A stretch of 64,000 bases of DNA from Ceratodon purpureus (Eukaryota > Streptophyta > Bryopsida > Pseudoditrichales > Ditrichaceae), in assembly GCA_014871385.1 (NCBI GenBank), contig CM026422.1, positions 23,181,014-23,245,013 on the forward strand, given 5' to 3'. Under the pieces are notes generated by a model. It had not been told where the DNA came from. It did not search any database and worked only from the letters and a program-made list of their open reading frames with translations. Positions 1-27,560 of this stretch are shown here, piece by piece. Within the stretch, counting starts at the first letter, position 1. Each line of letters starts with the position of its first letter. A program made the position numbers and the translations under genes.

Positions 1-143
1 AAGCATCACCTTCCTTCCTTCCCAAATTCTCTTCCTTCCCCAAATCTCTTCTGCAATTAGGGTTCACCGAATGTGCTTACCATGTCTATCACCATGCCAT
101 CCATCGCTCATACAACTCCTGATCATGTGCTATGATCGTGCAG

Positions 144-1072
144 GCAAGAACTTGCAGCACCTGGAGCTTCGCAACATGTACCTCGACACAAACGACCTCG
201 AGGTCCTGCCCAAGGTGCAGAGCCTCACCCTCCGCTGCATCAAGATGACAGACAAGTCCCTCACGGACATCAACAACGCCATGCCGGGCCTCATAACCCT
301 GGCTCTCGTGAGCGTCTTCGGAGTGCAAGAAGCCCGCCTCTCCTCCCAAAACCTCCAGGTCCTCTGCCTGGGCCTCTCCACCTCGGCCAGGACCGTCGAC
401 TTGGACCTCCCCAGCTGCACCAAGCTCCAGCTCAAGATGACCTGCCCGGACTCCCTGCGAGTCCATGCCCCCAAGCTCGCCTACGTCGCCGTCTGCATGG
501 AGAAACGCGACAATGCCGTCGTCGAATTCGACAACGTCCACAACCTCAAGGAGCTTCTCTTCGGAGCCTCCCACTTCCAGACTCTCTCCAAGCTCATGCG
601 CACCAACCCAAACCTGGAGAAGATCTTCCTGGACGTCCCATGCATGGCTCTAGGCGAGGACGGCAACTGGGAGGGCGTCCTAGACCAAATCCCCCGCAAT
701 CTCCCCGACATCGAAGCTCTCAAAGAGTCATGCCCCGTGCTGCAGACTCTCAGCGTGGGTCCGGGGCTCTGGCACTCCATGGAGGAGGCCTTCATCAGCA
801 ACCAGCAGCTTGCATTATTCCGTAGGTGGCCTGCACTTTCTAAACTCATTGTCCATATGGTAGTGCAGAGCTTGGAGTCTTGCATTGCCGTGTTGCAGTG
901 TCTGGTCGCTGCGATGCCATCTCTCGAATGGCTCGAGGTTTATGTGCATCTGGATAGTCCTGTCCCTCCACAGCTCTTCAGTGCCGTCTGCCGCGAGCGT
1001 CTGCTCGGCGTCAGGACCTTGCAGCTGGGGACCTGGAAACGGAGTCTGAATTTCACTTGCTTTAGCTTCTGA
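144..1072 (+). CDS. F-box/LRR-like protein, 3' part of gene (partial)
   Basis: This is the C-terminal part of a leucine-rich-repeat protein of the plant F-box/RNI-like type. Such proteins usually recruit substrates to SCF ubiquitin ligases. About 309 codons follow a likely splice acceptor (cag before position 144); the reading frame also stays open leftward to the window edge, so an ATG at 71 cannot be excluded. LRR-like segments recur throughout, with motifs such as LQHLELRNM, VQSLTLRCIKM, LQVLCLGLS, LKELLFGAS, LEKIFLDVP and LEWLEVYVHL. The protein ends at a TGA at 1070-1072. No F-box is visible, so the name rests on the style of the LRRs; the F-box would lie upstream of the window. The C+G-rich coding sequence stands out from the AT-rich flanks, which supports real coding. 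The exact subfamily is not recognised. Confidence 0.55.
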
Positions 1073-2880
1073 TCGTCGTTGCTATAGCGTTTCGATCAGC
1101 TGAGGATTTTTTTAATGTATATGCTCCAGTCTTTTAGCTTCTGATGTTGGTTGGGTTGGACAGTTTTTAGCTGAAGATGTCGATTGCGTCTTTAGTTCCA
1201 CAGGCACTGTAAGCTTAGGACTTTGTATTGGATTACTTTGTATTGATAAATGATTGTATCGTCCCTTGTTTGTACATAATCAGTAGCCAATCTGAAGGTG
1301 GTTTTTTTCTGTGTGTATTCTTGTTTGAAGTTCAGTTTTTTAATTCTTTTGTTGCGGTTTCATACAGTGTTTCTTTGTAACTATACGACGGCCATCGAGT
1401 TCGTCATACTGTGATGAATCAGGAGAACTATGTTGTCGTTGAGGACGAATTCCATGCAGCTCTGTGATTGAGTCATTGGTTAGGTGCAGTTTTTTGGCCC
1501 AGTGTTTTTCGCGGCAATCTCAGGATGGGATCTTTTAGAGAATTTGATTTAACATGTGTTTCACACTTTAGTTGCTAGAAATCATGCGCAGGTACTATTC
1601 ACGGTTGATTATCTGATTTTCTCTGACTATTATTGTTCAGAATAACTGAGTGGAAAATCCAGTTATTAGTCAGAAGTGAATTGCATAACAGTATAACTGA
1701 AATTGGTTGATAGTTAATATAGCTTGTATGGTTGAACCTGAATCATGTTTTCACTGTATGCTATGGGATGAGAAGTTCTTATTTGCTGTGTACTGTAGCG
1801 GAGGAAAGAACTGTTTCTTTGTTGTTAAGGTAACTAAATTATGGCTAAGTTGACATCTCAGCAGTTGGCATGAGCAGCTTCTAACTGCAACTTGTGCTTT
1901 TAAGTGGACATTTTCTGGAAGGCCCCACTTGTCACTTGAAACGTTGAGAAGGAATACTGTACTCACAATCATGAGGTGGACTCAGTCCAAAGAATTTTTG
2001 GACTCAGTCTAACACTTCAACCAAAGCCCATACTTAATAATTAACGCCTAATGGGAGAACGATGCATGTAATGTGTAGAGCATATTATGTACAATATGGT
2101 AGATAAGAATACACATAAATAGAGGTTTTGATGAAACTAGAGCATAACTCTGCCTCGGTAGTTGTACATATCCACTCTACAATTGACAAAGTATGCTGTA
2201 GGGCTTCATGGACGGTTGCCCCTACACCTCACCCCATGTTTATGTGGTGAGGCCCAGCTGCATAGATATTAGTGTTCCTTTTGACCTTTGACGAGTCAAA
2301 CTATTCTCTATATGATATGGCACTAACCCATTTGTTCATTTCTTCACTTGGTGTCTCCTTTGCTATGTAAAGTGAATACAAAATCTGCGAGAGTGGAGAA
2401 TCTGTGAATATCACACCTGGTATATTCCTACTGTATCTAAGATGCTTGGAACAACTTTTAACATATATCATTTAAGTATTGTCAGTGTGCCATGCAACTA
2501 TGCAGAAATAAGTTTTGTATGCATCATGGCATCTACATGCATCATCACTTCTGTACTCTTGGAGACCTGCTGTGTTTGGCATCCATTTGCTCAAATCATG
2601 TAGGCTGTACACATTTTTTGGAGGCTGCTATGTTTTAGGTCCAAGATCAAACCTCTAGAATGATAGATTGTATGTCAGATTCAACTCTTTGATACTCCCT
2701 GAACTCTGAAAAATTTGAGGCGGTCTCAAATGGGGCACTACTGGAATTGGTAAGATCTTTCCCTTGCACAGATCTTCACAACAGATATCCAATCTGAAGG
2801 TTAATTTTTTTTTATCTCGGTGCATAAAATTCTCTTCTTAACTTGCGAAAGAAGATCAGTAGTTTATGCATCAGCACTGT
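1073..2880. other. Intergenic region between convergent genes
   Basis: This AT-rich stretch probably begins with the 3' UTR of the LRR gene. The only reading frames are short and have no recognisable protein. No repeat, RNA gene or transposon ends were seen. Confidence 0.5.
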
Positions 2881-4028
2881 CTGATATAAGGTAGTCATTT
2901 ATTGAAATTTTAGAAAGATGTAAGTTACAGGTAAGGACAAACAAGCCATGACAACATCACCGGCTTGCTGTCCTAGCCAATCAGCATGGGCACTCGGTCA
3001 ATTGCAGTACACTGAACCTTGAAATGGTCATTATTGGTCCAGGCACCATTTCAACAGCACCACCAACTTGATCACATCAGGAATCATACAGGAACATGCC
3101 CACGCTTCAGAGCTTTCTACATAGCTAAAAGCCATACTTCAAATTCTACTTGGAAACAAGAGGAATACTCAGCTGGTGTGCGTTGATATGCTTCTACTCC
3201 TCAATTTCAGTTTCACTGAAGTTTGCCCCTGCAGAAAAAAAATCAACATCTGCTAAATCCGCAACAGATTGTCCACGGCACAAATTTTTAAAGAGCTATA
3301 CATACAATATTTGACAACCAAACATGAAGGACTAACTGGGCAGGAATGTCTAACCTGTTTGCTCCGGTGATCCTGTTTTTGTTGGAACTTCGTGAACGTG
3401 CCAATGGAACAAAAACCTTCGATATTGTCCATTTCAGTACCGCTCACGATTGATGCTGCCGAGAAATCTGTCTATAGATAATGCATCATTAAGCCTGCCC
3501 ACTGCGTTCTCTCGAGACAGGATATTGTCTCCATTACTAGCACCAAGGCAACTAGAGTTCATCTGTTCCTGGTTAATGCCTCTTACAAACTCCAAAGTAT
3601 AGCCTGTGGCAAATCTAGCCGTCGCTGCTCTTTGAGTTCTTGACGAAAATCATGTCCTAGCCAACAGATCAACCGCAGTAGCACTACAGGAAGTAACCCT
3701 TTCAATTCAATCTCCGGAAGCACCAAAGAAGCCTCCACATGATGCTAAGCATCATCTTGTAGAGACAATATTCGTTTAGGCCAGAGCTTACTTGTGACCA
3801 GCAACCCGGGTCTCTAGAGAGGGAGTGAAGTTACCCCATTGATTGTAGTCTACCCAATTCTTTATGCTCCAGCGCCTGTACTCAAACTTCCACACGATAT
3901 ACACCTTGCTGCACCAATGCTCAGAATTTATGTTCGTATGTGAAGTTACGACAGCTGTTTTGCATTATCTGCTGAAGTCTAGATCCATCAAGGTAATATG
4001 AGCTCAGGAGATAAATTCCAATCGAGTC
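2881..4028 (-). other. Probable SMG1 3' UTR
   Basis: The region lies downstream of the SMG1 stop codon on the minus strand. On that strand an AATAAA motif occurs at 2903-2898 and could be the polyadenylation signal. A 64-codon frame at 3253-3447 has no recognisable content. Whether the 3' UTR is this long, or contains introns, cannot be decided from sequence alone. Confidence 0.35.
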
Positions 4029-18921
<14,893 letters not shown>

Positions 18922-20429
18922 GACCAACGAAGCGCACCACCATTGGCCCCTCCCTTACAACTCCATATCCCACACCAATCCTGCCCACAACCCAGAATCA
19001 ACTCCTGAACGCCTCCAACTTCACCAAAACATGAAAGATCGACACAACAACTTCACCCCAGTTCTCCAAACCCCTTCCTCGTCCTGCCCTTTTCTTTCCT
19101 AACCCACTTTCCTCTCTTACTTTTCTTTCCTACCCTTCTACTTTTCCCTCTCAAAAACTGACCCAAAATAGGCACTCATGGGCAGGAATCATGGTTTGAT
19201 TGTTTCCGTTTCTGTACTTTGGATTCGTTTTCTGGAGATTATTCTATCAACAGTTGGTTCAGTTTTGTAATCTGGTTTCTCACACGGCATGTTGCATTGA
19301 CACTTGTTGATGTTCCAGGATGATCGAAGATGAGGATGCGTTGTGGAGAGGCCATGTCTTTGCATCTTGGGAGATGGTGACTTATGTAATGCTGGTGAAT
19401 GATTATCATGTTCTTTTCTTGTGTCATTTTGCTGAATTCATGTCTACAGTTTCTGGTTTGGTTTGAGACTAGTTTGCTGGTGGGGTGTGGGGTGTGGGGT
19501 CTGGATGTCTGAGTTCTGGGCTTGAACTGTGGATCCTGTCTTGGGGGATTAGGTTTGTCTGGAGTTTCAGGTAATAGTTTCTGTGATGATAGTGGGTTTA
19601 AACATTACGTATTTCTTGTGAAATTCTACATGATTCGATGAAGCAAATTTCTTTAGATGGTCGACAGGGAGATGAACAATGAACGAGGTTGAAATGTTTG
19701 ACACTTATGTGGACTACTTGGCTGTCTCTTCGTTGACATGGGGAGTTTGGGAGGAAAATAGGTTGAGATTTTTCAAATTTGGCTGCTGTTTAATCAACAC
19801 TGAAAATGAAATAAGGTTGAAGAATATGTGAAATTATTGTGAAGCTAATCAAATGTGAAGGAAGATGCGTTTTCACAGTTCCAGATTGTAAGGTAGTCAA
19901 AGGGGAGGGAGACAAGGAAAGAAGGTTTCTGACGCATTGTGTCAACACGAAAGATTTTTTCTTCACTTTATTCAGAGCCACGCAGCTGACAAGTTTGGCA
20001 GATGTTGGGTGGCAACAGAGAACATGGTTACGTAGACAAGCACGTAGAAGACAGAGCACACAAGGTCTTGTAAATGCTGTACAGAAACGCTTCACCTTCG
20101 TAACGTTTTTGAAGGCTACCTCATTCTAGTGACAATACTCTGCAGGTCCCACAGGCTCTATGCTCTGCAGGGCCTTGCCGTATACCAACTTACAAAAACA
20201 GGAACGATTATAAATTATAAATACTGATCAACGTTTGATCTGGACAATGTCTGATGATTCAAATCACTGCAGATCATGTGTTCATTGAGCGAGGCGATGC
20301 TCATAAAAGTTGGAATAATGAGCTCGCTAGGCAAAGAGATCGAGACTCTAAACTCCAATACTTATGTTGCTTTTTTTCTGCGCAGGTAGGGAGATGTTAT
20401 AAGTTCGTCCTTCATCTGTTGTGCGTGAT
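18922..20429. other. SMG1 5' region and bHLH 3' region
   Basis: The part next to SMG1 (about 18,930-19,150) is purine-rich on the SMG1 strand, typical of a plant 5' UTR or core promoter. The remainder probably contains the SMG1 promoter and then the 3' UTR of the bHLH gene. Both genes are on the minus strand. No supported coding sequence was seen. Confidence 0.45.
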
Positions 20430-22976
20430 CTACTGCAATTGATGCATTCCGCATCCAGCAGTGAGTAGCAGGACGGCCTTGATTTCGTCTGGTCCCACCT
20501 CCATGTTCTTAGCCTGTTCACGGAAAGGATGCCACGAAGATGATTCGTTAGTGCTCTTCAAACATCTTCTAGGTAAAAACACTAAACCCTGAAACCTAGA
20601 ACCAAGAGATAGCCTTACCTCCGCGCGGAAGAGGTCGAGAGCAAAGCCATTGAAGCAGCTGATGACGGCCTGTTGCACATCCAAGCCGAGGGCGTCAAGT
20701 GCTCTCACTGTGGAAAGGAGCAGCCCTGGCCGACGGGCACAGAACATGTGGATGTTGAGTGCTTGGCCTTCCCTTTTTCGCACTTCCACCTGAGCAAAAA
20801 CCAAATTCCAGAATTCTTAATAACATCGCATAAAAGAGGATTTTATTATCGTAAGAGTTTTGTGATGAGGATTGGATCAAGGAGACTCGAGAGGATGAGC
20901 AGCGTACCCGGGGAGTCTGGGACTCAGGATTCGGCAACACGGGGCATTCTTCTTTCACTGCAGCTGGGTAGCCGTGGCCGGATCTCGGCGTTGGGCTGGA
21001 CGGCATCGACCGCGACTGGTCCACTTTTGCTGCCTCCAGTTCCTTGTGGATATCATTGATGCGCTGGAGAAGCTCCTTCAGATACTCGATTGCATCACCC
21101 AAAATGGAGGCTCTGTCCATCTGTTGGCAATCAGCCCATATGTGTTTATGAATAACATCAAATGACAAACTTCCAGGTGATAGAATTGACTCATGCGAAT
21201 TTAAGCCTTGGTGATGTGATGTGGACATACCTTGGTGATCTTAGGAACCACAGACCGAAGCATGTACAGACGATCGTTGAGTTTCTTGCGGCGTCGGCGC
21301 TCGGCCATGAGATTCTTCGCAGGTAGCCCTCGTTTCCCCTTCCCATTACCTTTCCCAGTAGTCTGATCTGCTCCATTGCCTGCGCCTTCTTCCACTTCGT
21401 AAGGTCCTCCAGACCCGTCACCACTTTCGTCAAGATCGTCGTCGTCTTTGACATCGTAGTCATCCCCATCTAAACCCACGTCGTTCGGATCATCACTTCC
21501 GGAGTTGATATCCACTTTGCCAGATGTGGTTTGCAGGTGGGCTTTCTGCAGGTGAGGGCTCTGATGGTCTTTACCTGGCGTGTCCGCAGAGGAATCGTTC
21601 GAGGCAGTGGTGACAACTCGTGGTGGTGACTTGCTCGCTGGAGAGATCGTTCCACCGCGACGCGACGCGGCACGCTTCTGGAATAATGTTTGCTGCCCTT
21701 GAAGATAGCTCTGAAACTCCGTCCGCTTGTTGGAGTGATATGGCACGAGCTCGTTTCGTGGACCACCAGAGCCATCTTTCACAGTCTTGTTTTGGTTCAG
21801 CACTTGGGCGCCGTATGTATCTGAAAACGAAGGCGTTGTCATGCGTGGAAAGTTCGATGTGCGCATATTGTGATTCATGTTGTTGCTGCCGGTGATGTTG
21901 CTTAAGCTTCCACCTGTGTTCATGATATCATGGTTGAAGCTTGATGGCAGGCCTGAGCTGAAGCTGTCCATTGGGTTGCTTCGGCCGAGTTGCCCGCCTG
22001 CATGAGCCAAGCCCACTTCTTCCATCAGTTCAATATGTAATGACATGAACGTCGGAATTAATTAACTCAAAGCATTTCAAAGTTCATCTTGTCATAAATG
22101 TTCTGTTCTGAAGTTGAAAGAATATTGATATTGCTGAATAGGACATTGGTTCAACAACAGAAATTGCAGGAACAAGACCTGGAGAAATACTTGAGAGGAG
22201 ACCAACGCTCGAGCCCTGACCATTGCATGCGAGATCCTCAAGAAGGCGGTTGCTCTCGAGGCCCTGTACGCCTAGGGACGATGGCGCGGAGCGGAAACTG
22301 CTGATGAGGTTATTGGTGCTGTCGAAATTCAGAGGTGACTCGAGCAAGCTGTTGAAGCTGGAGCGAGGGTCTGACAAATTTCCGTAAGGGGATGAGTAGG
22401 AGAGATCCATAAGCGAGGCTTCGGGTGTGTACCATTCTTCCTCCAGCACTCTGGACGTTCCCACGTTGTCCTGGAGTAACAGAAACTACAAGTAATCTTA
22501 ATTCCAGTACATGGGCACAGAAATTATTCACATGGCCCGAAAGCATATTGACTGGATTTGGCAAACAGAAAACTTTGGAAATATCATGTACTATAAACAG
22601 TGAAGCATTCCGAAGTGAGGTTTGGGATCAGGACAAGTTACCTTCACGACGTCCATGTTTGCTGTGTTTTGGGAGGATGTCGGTACCTTCCATGACGATT
22701 CTTCCTCCAGGTTGAGGACAGGGTTCGTAGGCATGCTGAAGAACAAAACAACTCAGTTAGTGTTGTTTGGAGCTCAAGAACATCCGCTGAACAGAATGCA
22801 GCCACTTCATAAATGGATATATTACAACGTTTTGATTCAGCGTACCGACCGCACCGAAAGACAAACTTAATTTATTTCTGCAAATCACAGATTCCAGGCA
22901 TTTAATGGCAGGCTTGAAACCTGATGTCAGATGATGCGGCACCCATCCAAATGTCGGAGTTAGACTGCGACGCCAT
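20430..22976 (-). CDS. ICE/SCRM-like: ICE/SCREAM-type bHLH transcription factor (subgroup IIIb)
   Basis: This is a nuclear bHLH factor of the INDUCER OF CBF EXPRESSION/SCREAM family, whose members act in cold response and, as partners of SPCH/MUTE/FAMA, in stomatal development. Seven coding exons (minus strand): 22976-22921, 22735-22642, 22470-22179, 21997-21231, 21120-20908, 20789-20619, 20513-20430; 1,677 nt, 558 aa, all junctions in frame. The basic region and helix 1 (about 374-403) contain [18 protein letters not shown]; helix 2 starts with [18 protein letters not shown] in the next exon, so the domain is split by an intron. The C-terminal ACT-like domain (about 475-558) contains NIHMFC and the family hallmark [17 protein letters not shown]. 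An FQKRAAS segment (about 253-259) resembles the ICE KRAA partner-binding motif, and VKEE (Lys near 459) resembles the ICE1 sumoylation site. An acidic Asp/Glu-rich stretch precedes the bHLH. The start has a good context (caccATGG). An acceptor-like cacatag just upstream suggests a 5' UTR intron. Confidence 0.95.
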
Positions 22977-25900
22977 GGTGTTTCAAGACCTATGTGAAAG
23001 TATAAAAGCACGAAGAGTTCAATGGCCGGATGTTACTGGCATGCACATGTCACCTGCGAACATAAAAACGGACTATTCTGTTACGATTCAGTGATTGGTT
23101 TTGTAATAAAATGTTCTACTTACATAATGAAATGCCAACCATTTTTGGGACGCAATAGGGGGCCCTAAAATTCAGTGGTGCGAGTGATGGATATGCGAGA
23201 GCAAAATCATTACCTGAAGGTACAAGAGACTGGAGCACTGCTGCGCTGATCGATATGAGGTGGGAAAATAAATCAAATCTGTTGATGAAGCTTAAAATGG
23301 GCGGTGTGTCTCCTTTTCCTGGCACATCACTGCAAACAAAAGCAGCAGGTTAGAAATTCATCTGGAAGTTTACAATATAAATCAATCACTCAGGGTTCTT
23401 CCAGGAATTGCTACAACTTCATGAGAGAAGTGATACTACTGAAAATAATCCAGCCAGCTTGTACTGCAGTCACTAGGGCTGACACTGTAGACATTTATGC
23501 CCGAAACCACGACTAAAATATATCCCATATATTCCAAAAACCATGAATGGAATCTTCGAACCCCATCGCAACTCCAGAGCAGGGAACCGACAGTACAAGA
23601 AATACACAGATCTAATGGAATAAAGTCGATAAATTCTCTGTTCTAAGAGTGAGCCATGTACACATGATTCAATTGATATACTGCACTGTAAATAACGAAT
23701 CAGATACACTCAACTACGGAAGACATTGAGACGATAATTTCAAACCACCACAAACGACTACAACAACTCAAACAAGAGCACATGTGTTTGAAAACCAGTC
23801 ATGAAACCCTCAACACGATCTCCACGGAAAATGAGCTCTACTGCACCTACTAAGTATTACAGTTTACCGTACCCATCTCCTATGACCCAGTTGACCCTTC
23901 AAAACAATGCGTTCAGATCACACCCTCCAGAGGACTGATTAGTTTCCCTAAACTTTTCTCAGGGCTTGAACCCATAGTTATACCCGTGAGAGACCTGATT
24001 TCAAATGGTTAGAGAGCTTGAACCAACTCAATACTCACACCACGTCATAAGTAAAAAAACAGGAAAACAAAAATTTCAGGAGGGAACCGACTTGAGTTTG
24101 TAACGGCAAAGTAGACTGGCGACATCGGGACCCCACCCGATGCACCGGAACTCATGGACAGCAAAACACTTGAACCTAAGGCATGTCTGGCATGAGCAAA
24201 ACCTCGAAAGCGGGGCCCATGGAGGGGACTACCTGAATGAAGGCGAAACTGCTACAGTTGTCGTGACTGCTACAGAACAAAACCAAGACAAGGGTTCCAA
24301 AGATCAACTTGAAGGTGTGCGAGATTTATCGACACCGGCCCAATATTGCCTGGACTGTGACCTTGTGAATAAATTCCTAGTCCAAAAGGAGCCAAGCGTC
24401 ATGTGAAACGAAAAGGACATGGCAATACGTGGATTTAAACAATGTGAGCTAGACAGGCCAAGCTGCTCTGCTGCAAACGGTGCACAGTGGAGCACACCGC
24501 CATCTGTTGCTAGCGGTAACATCAGGCAGGTTGTCTACACCTGCTACGTCCTAAGTTTCCTCGAAGCTGATCTATCAAAACACTCAAGAAACTTAATTCC
24601 TAAATCTGCTTAAGCAGCAACCGGCGTAATTAGCCAGTTCGGATGTCCCGCCTTCGAAGACTACGACTAAGTTGGGAGAAACGCATCGATCAGTAAGCGT
24701 AGAAATGAGTCTATCGATGCGAGCTTTGTAACAACGGTTCACTAGCCTGACGAAGGACTGTTGACACTGTAGCATGGGAACCGGCTTACTTGACAAACCC
24801 CCAGAGTTTGATCACTTTGGTTGCCGAAAAGTTGTCTCCCGCAGAGGAGGACCAGGCTAGGCAACGGGAGCCTTGCAAGAGCCTCTTAGGCGACAAGAGT
24901 AGCAGTCTATGTAGTTGTACATACTGACAAACCTGAGAGAGAGCCAAAAGCAGAACTAGGAGATCAGGGGCGAGCTGTGTAGTACTACCAGCCCCTGGAG
25001 CTGGTTATCATCATCATCCTAGACGACCATTGTCATGATCGCAAGCAAGGGTAATTAGACTGGCCATGAAGTCATAACTAAAGGCATCCATAAATCATGA
25101 AAAAAATTAACCACGGAGGAGGAAATTATTTCAAAACTATGGCAATTGTATCATCTCTACAACTGCTGAATCAACTGATGTTGTTAGGAGACGGCTGAGC
25201 TCACTAAACATGTGAGATGATGAGCCGTGCTGTTTACTCTAATGAGGTGACAAAGCGTCGTCATTCTCACCAGAAACTAAAGGCGATGGTGCACAATTTA
25301 GAAAGGATTAAAATGGAAAAAATACAGTGGTAACTGCAACAAACTCACCCACAAAGTGCTCAGTCCCAACATCAATCTCAGTCGACGTACCTTTCATGGG
25401 GTTGACATACGGATCGGATGCATTCAGGGCTATCATCTACTCATCTAGCACCCTGTAGCTACAACATATATATAATCCATGTGCACTCCTAATTGTAGAA
25501 GCTGGATGAAGTCGAATTAAATTACTGATCTACGATCATGTGTCATGATGAGAAAGTTGGCAGCGCTTCATTCAGCCATTTTCAGAGTACGCTGCCAGTA
25601 CCTACCCCCATGCACCGTCTGTACAAAAACTCTTGAAAAGACATCCCACACACGCTAGTGTACTCTACGCAAAGATAAGCTCACTGAGGGGGCAAAACAA
25701 GGGGAAACAATAACAAAAAAACGAAGTTAACTATCATCTTCTTACTATCCGGGTTATAAACACAACAGGCGAGCTGCTGATAAGATCAAAACTGAGCAGG
25801 AAACTTTAACACCGGAACATCACCTTTCATGATCCCATACGGTGTGTCTACTTGGAGTCATCAATAGAGCTGTAGTAAATACTTAATAGCCACTATTGAA

Positions 25901-27560
25901 TCAACTCAGAAGGTGAATATGAAGCCTTTCAATGTACGTCGACGTCATCATCTTCACTGGAACTGCAAGCTTGTGCTACGACGACGTACATACACGAAAG
26001 AGCACTTGAAGCCCCAGGCTAGAAGTGTACAACCCCAAGTAATGAGGCTCACAGTTTTCTACAGGTAAAGGGGCGGCCAAGGGCTATCAGTTACTCAGCT
26101 AACATTCCCATGAACATGGGATGTGTTGGGTACATAGGTGCCCAGGAATTAATGGGGAAATTATTCCCTTTGCGAAATAACCATCCCTCGGTGGTACTAG
26201 TGCACTGGTCTTATAATGAGATTGGGTTCGATGGGGGCGTGGTACTCAGGTCATGTGTACCAAGTACTTGACATGGTGGTACCAATCAAATACTCTTGCT
26301 GGCATTGCGAGCACCGTAATTTCAGGGCTGGACGTGGAAACCTGATGTTGGTTTCTCCTCATCTACTTGCCCTCTTTCCTGAAGGTTCTCAATACAGTAG
26401 CGGTTACCCTCTTCGGTTGCGCAACGGTCTCTTATACATACATGTTAGTAGGAAGAAAACGTTCAGGACTACACACTTTAGAAGAAGGAAAAGAAGACCA
26501 TAATTGTCAAGAAGACAGTGGAACAATTTCATGCCCACATGTGTTGTTTGGGAGTCTCACCTGATACGTTGTTGCTAGAAGTGCAGTGACGTTAGTGATA
26601 TTGGAATTGTTTTTATCAATAGTAAACATCATCACAACAATATGTTCACCATGAAGGGTTGAACAAAGGGAGTCAGCAAAAAATGCAGAAAATTTCTGCT
26701 AAATTTACCTTCGCTGACGGCCGGGCGAGTCCAAAGTTGCCGATCGAAGTTCAGCGTTGCGACGTTGCGGATCAACTCGGGTGCAGAGTTGTGCACAATT
26801 CCAGTCAATGCTCTTAAGATCTCTTCCTTTAGGTGCATTGAGCCACTGGCTTCACTTCCCAGACTTAGTACGGCACCAGTACCGTCCCCCCTTAGGAACC
26901 AGAAAAAAGTAGATATAAATGTTTGACAGATTTGAAGACTCGGTTAACGAGACAACTTCTAAGAGAGAGAGCACTTGGTCTTCAAGTACGACCAACACAC
27001 TGTCCAGAAAAATAATTCGCTTTAAAATTTTATAACCCGGGGCCGCTGCAGATCCTCCACACCAACAAAAAAAACTAGTTTCTCCTTCCTGAACCTTTCC
27101 ACCACCAAACTCCACACCAAACTCCACACCAAAACTCCCTGGCAAACAGCGACACCTCTTCACAGACACAACGTCTGAGCAGCAGGAGTACTCCCAGCAC
27201 CTGCCCAACTGCGAACCCAACTGACCATAGAGTTGACAACCTTGAGATAGAGAGAGCACGATGACCGAAACCAAATTTGTAAGATCCAAACCAGCAACCT
27301 CCTGAATTAATCTCTGACCTCACCGGTAGTACTACACCGAGAACACTGGCTGTGTGATGCAGAGACAGACGCTCTCTACATCCTACCAATAATGTGCACT
27401 GATCGACTGGTTTGATGTGTAGCAATGGTACTGCTCAGGCTACCACCAAGTGTGAGAACAACAAAGGTCTGGATGGAGAAGCAGAAGGGACTTGATGTAT
27501 GTTAGCGTCTCCAGCCTCACAGAGACAGAGAGCACAACCTGGGATTCATGAATGTGTGGG
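22977..27560. other. Upstream region of the bHLH gene (leader introns and promoter)
   Basis: About 4.6 kb without a supported coding region. Since an acceptor-like site sits 12 bases before the bHLH ATG, part of this probably holds 5' leader exons and introns. One candidate leader exon on the minus strand ends at 26709 with a donor-like gaag/gtaaat and carries a 43-codon open stretch before the donor. Many short frames on both strands have no recognisable protein. Confidence 0.35.

Noticed and set aside
3253..3447. An extra SMG1 C-terminal exon
   Set aside because: The FATC domain and its stop codon at 4029-4031 already complete the protein; this frame lies in the presumed 3' UTR.
24140..24796. 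Overlapping frames of 60-90 codons in the bHLH upstream region
   Set aside because: They overlap on both strands without conserved motifs; more likely leader or intron sequence.
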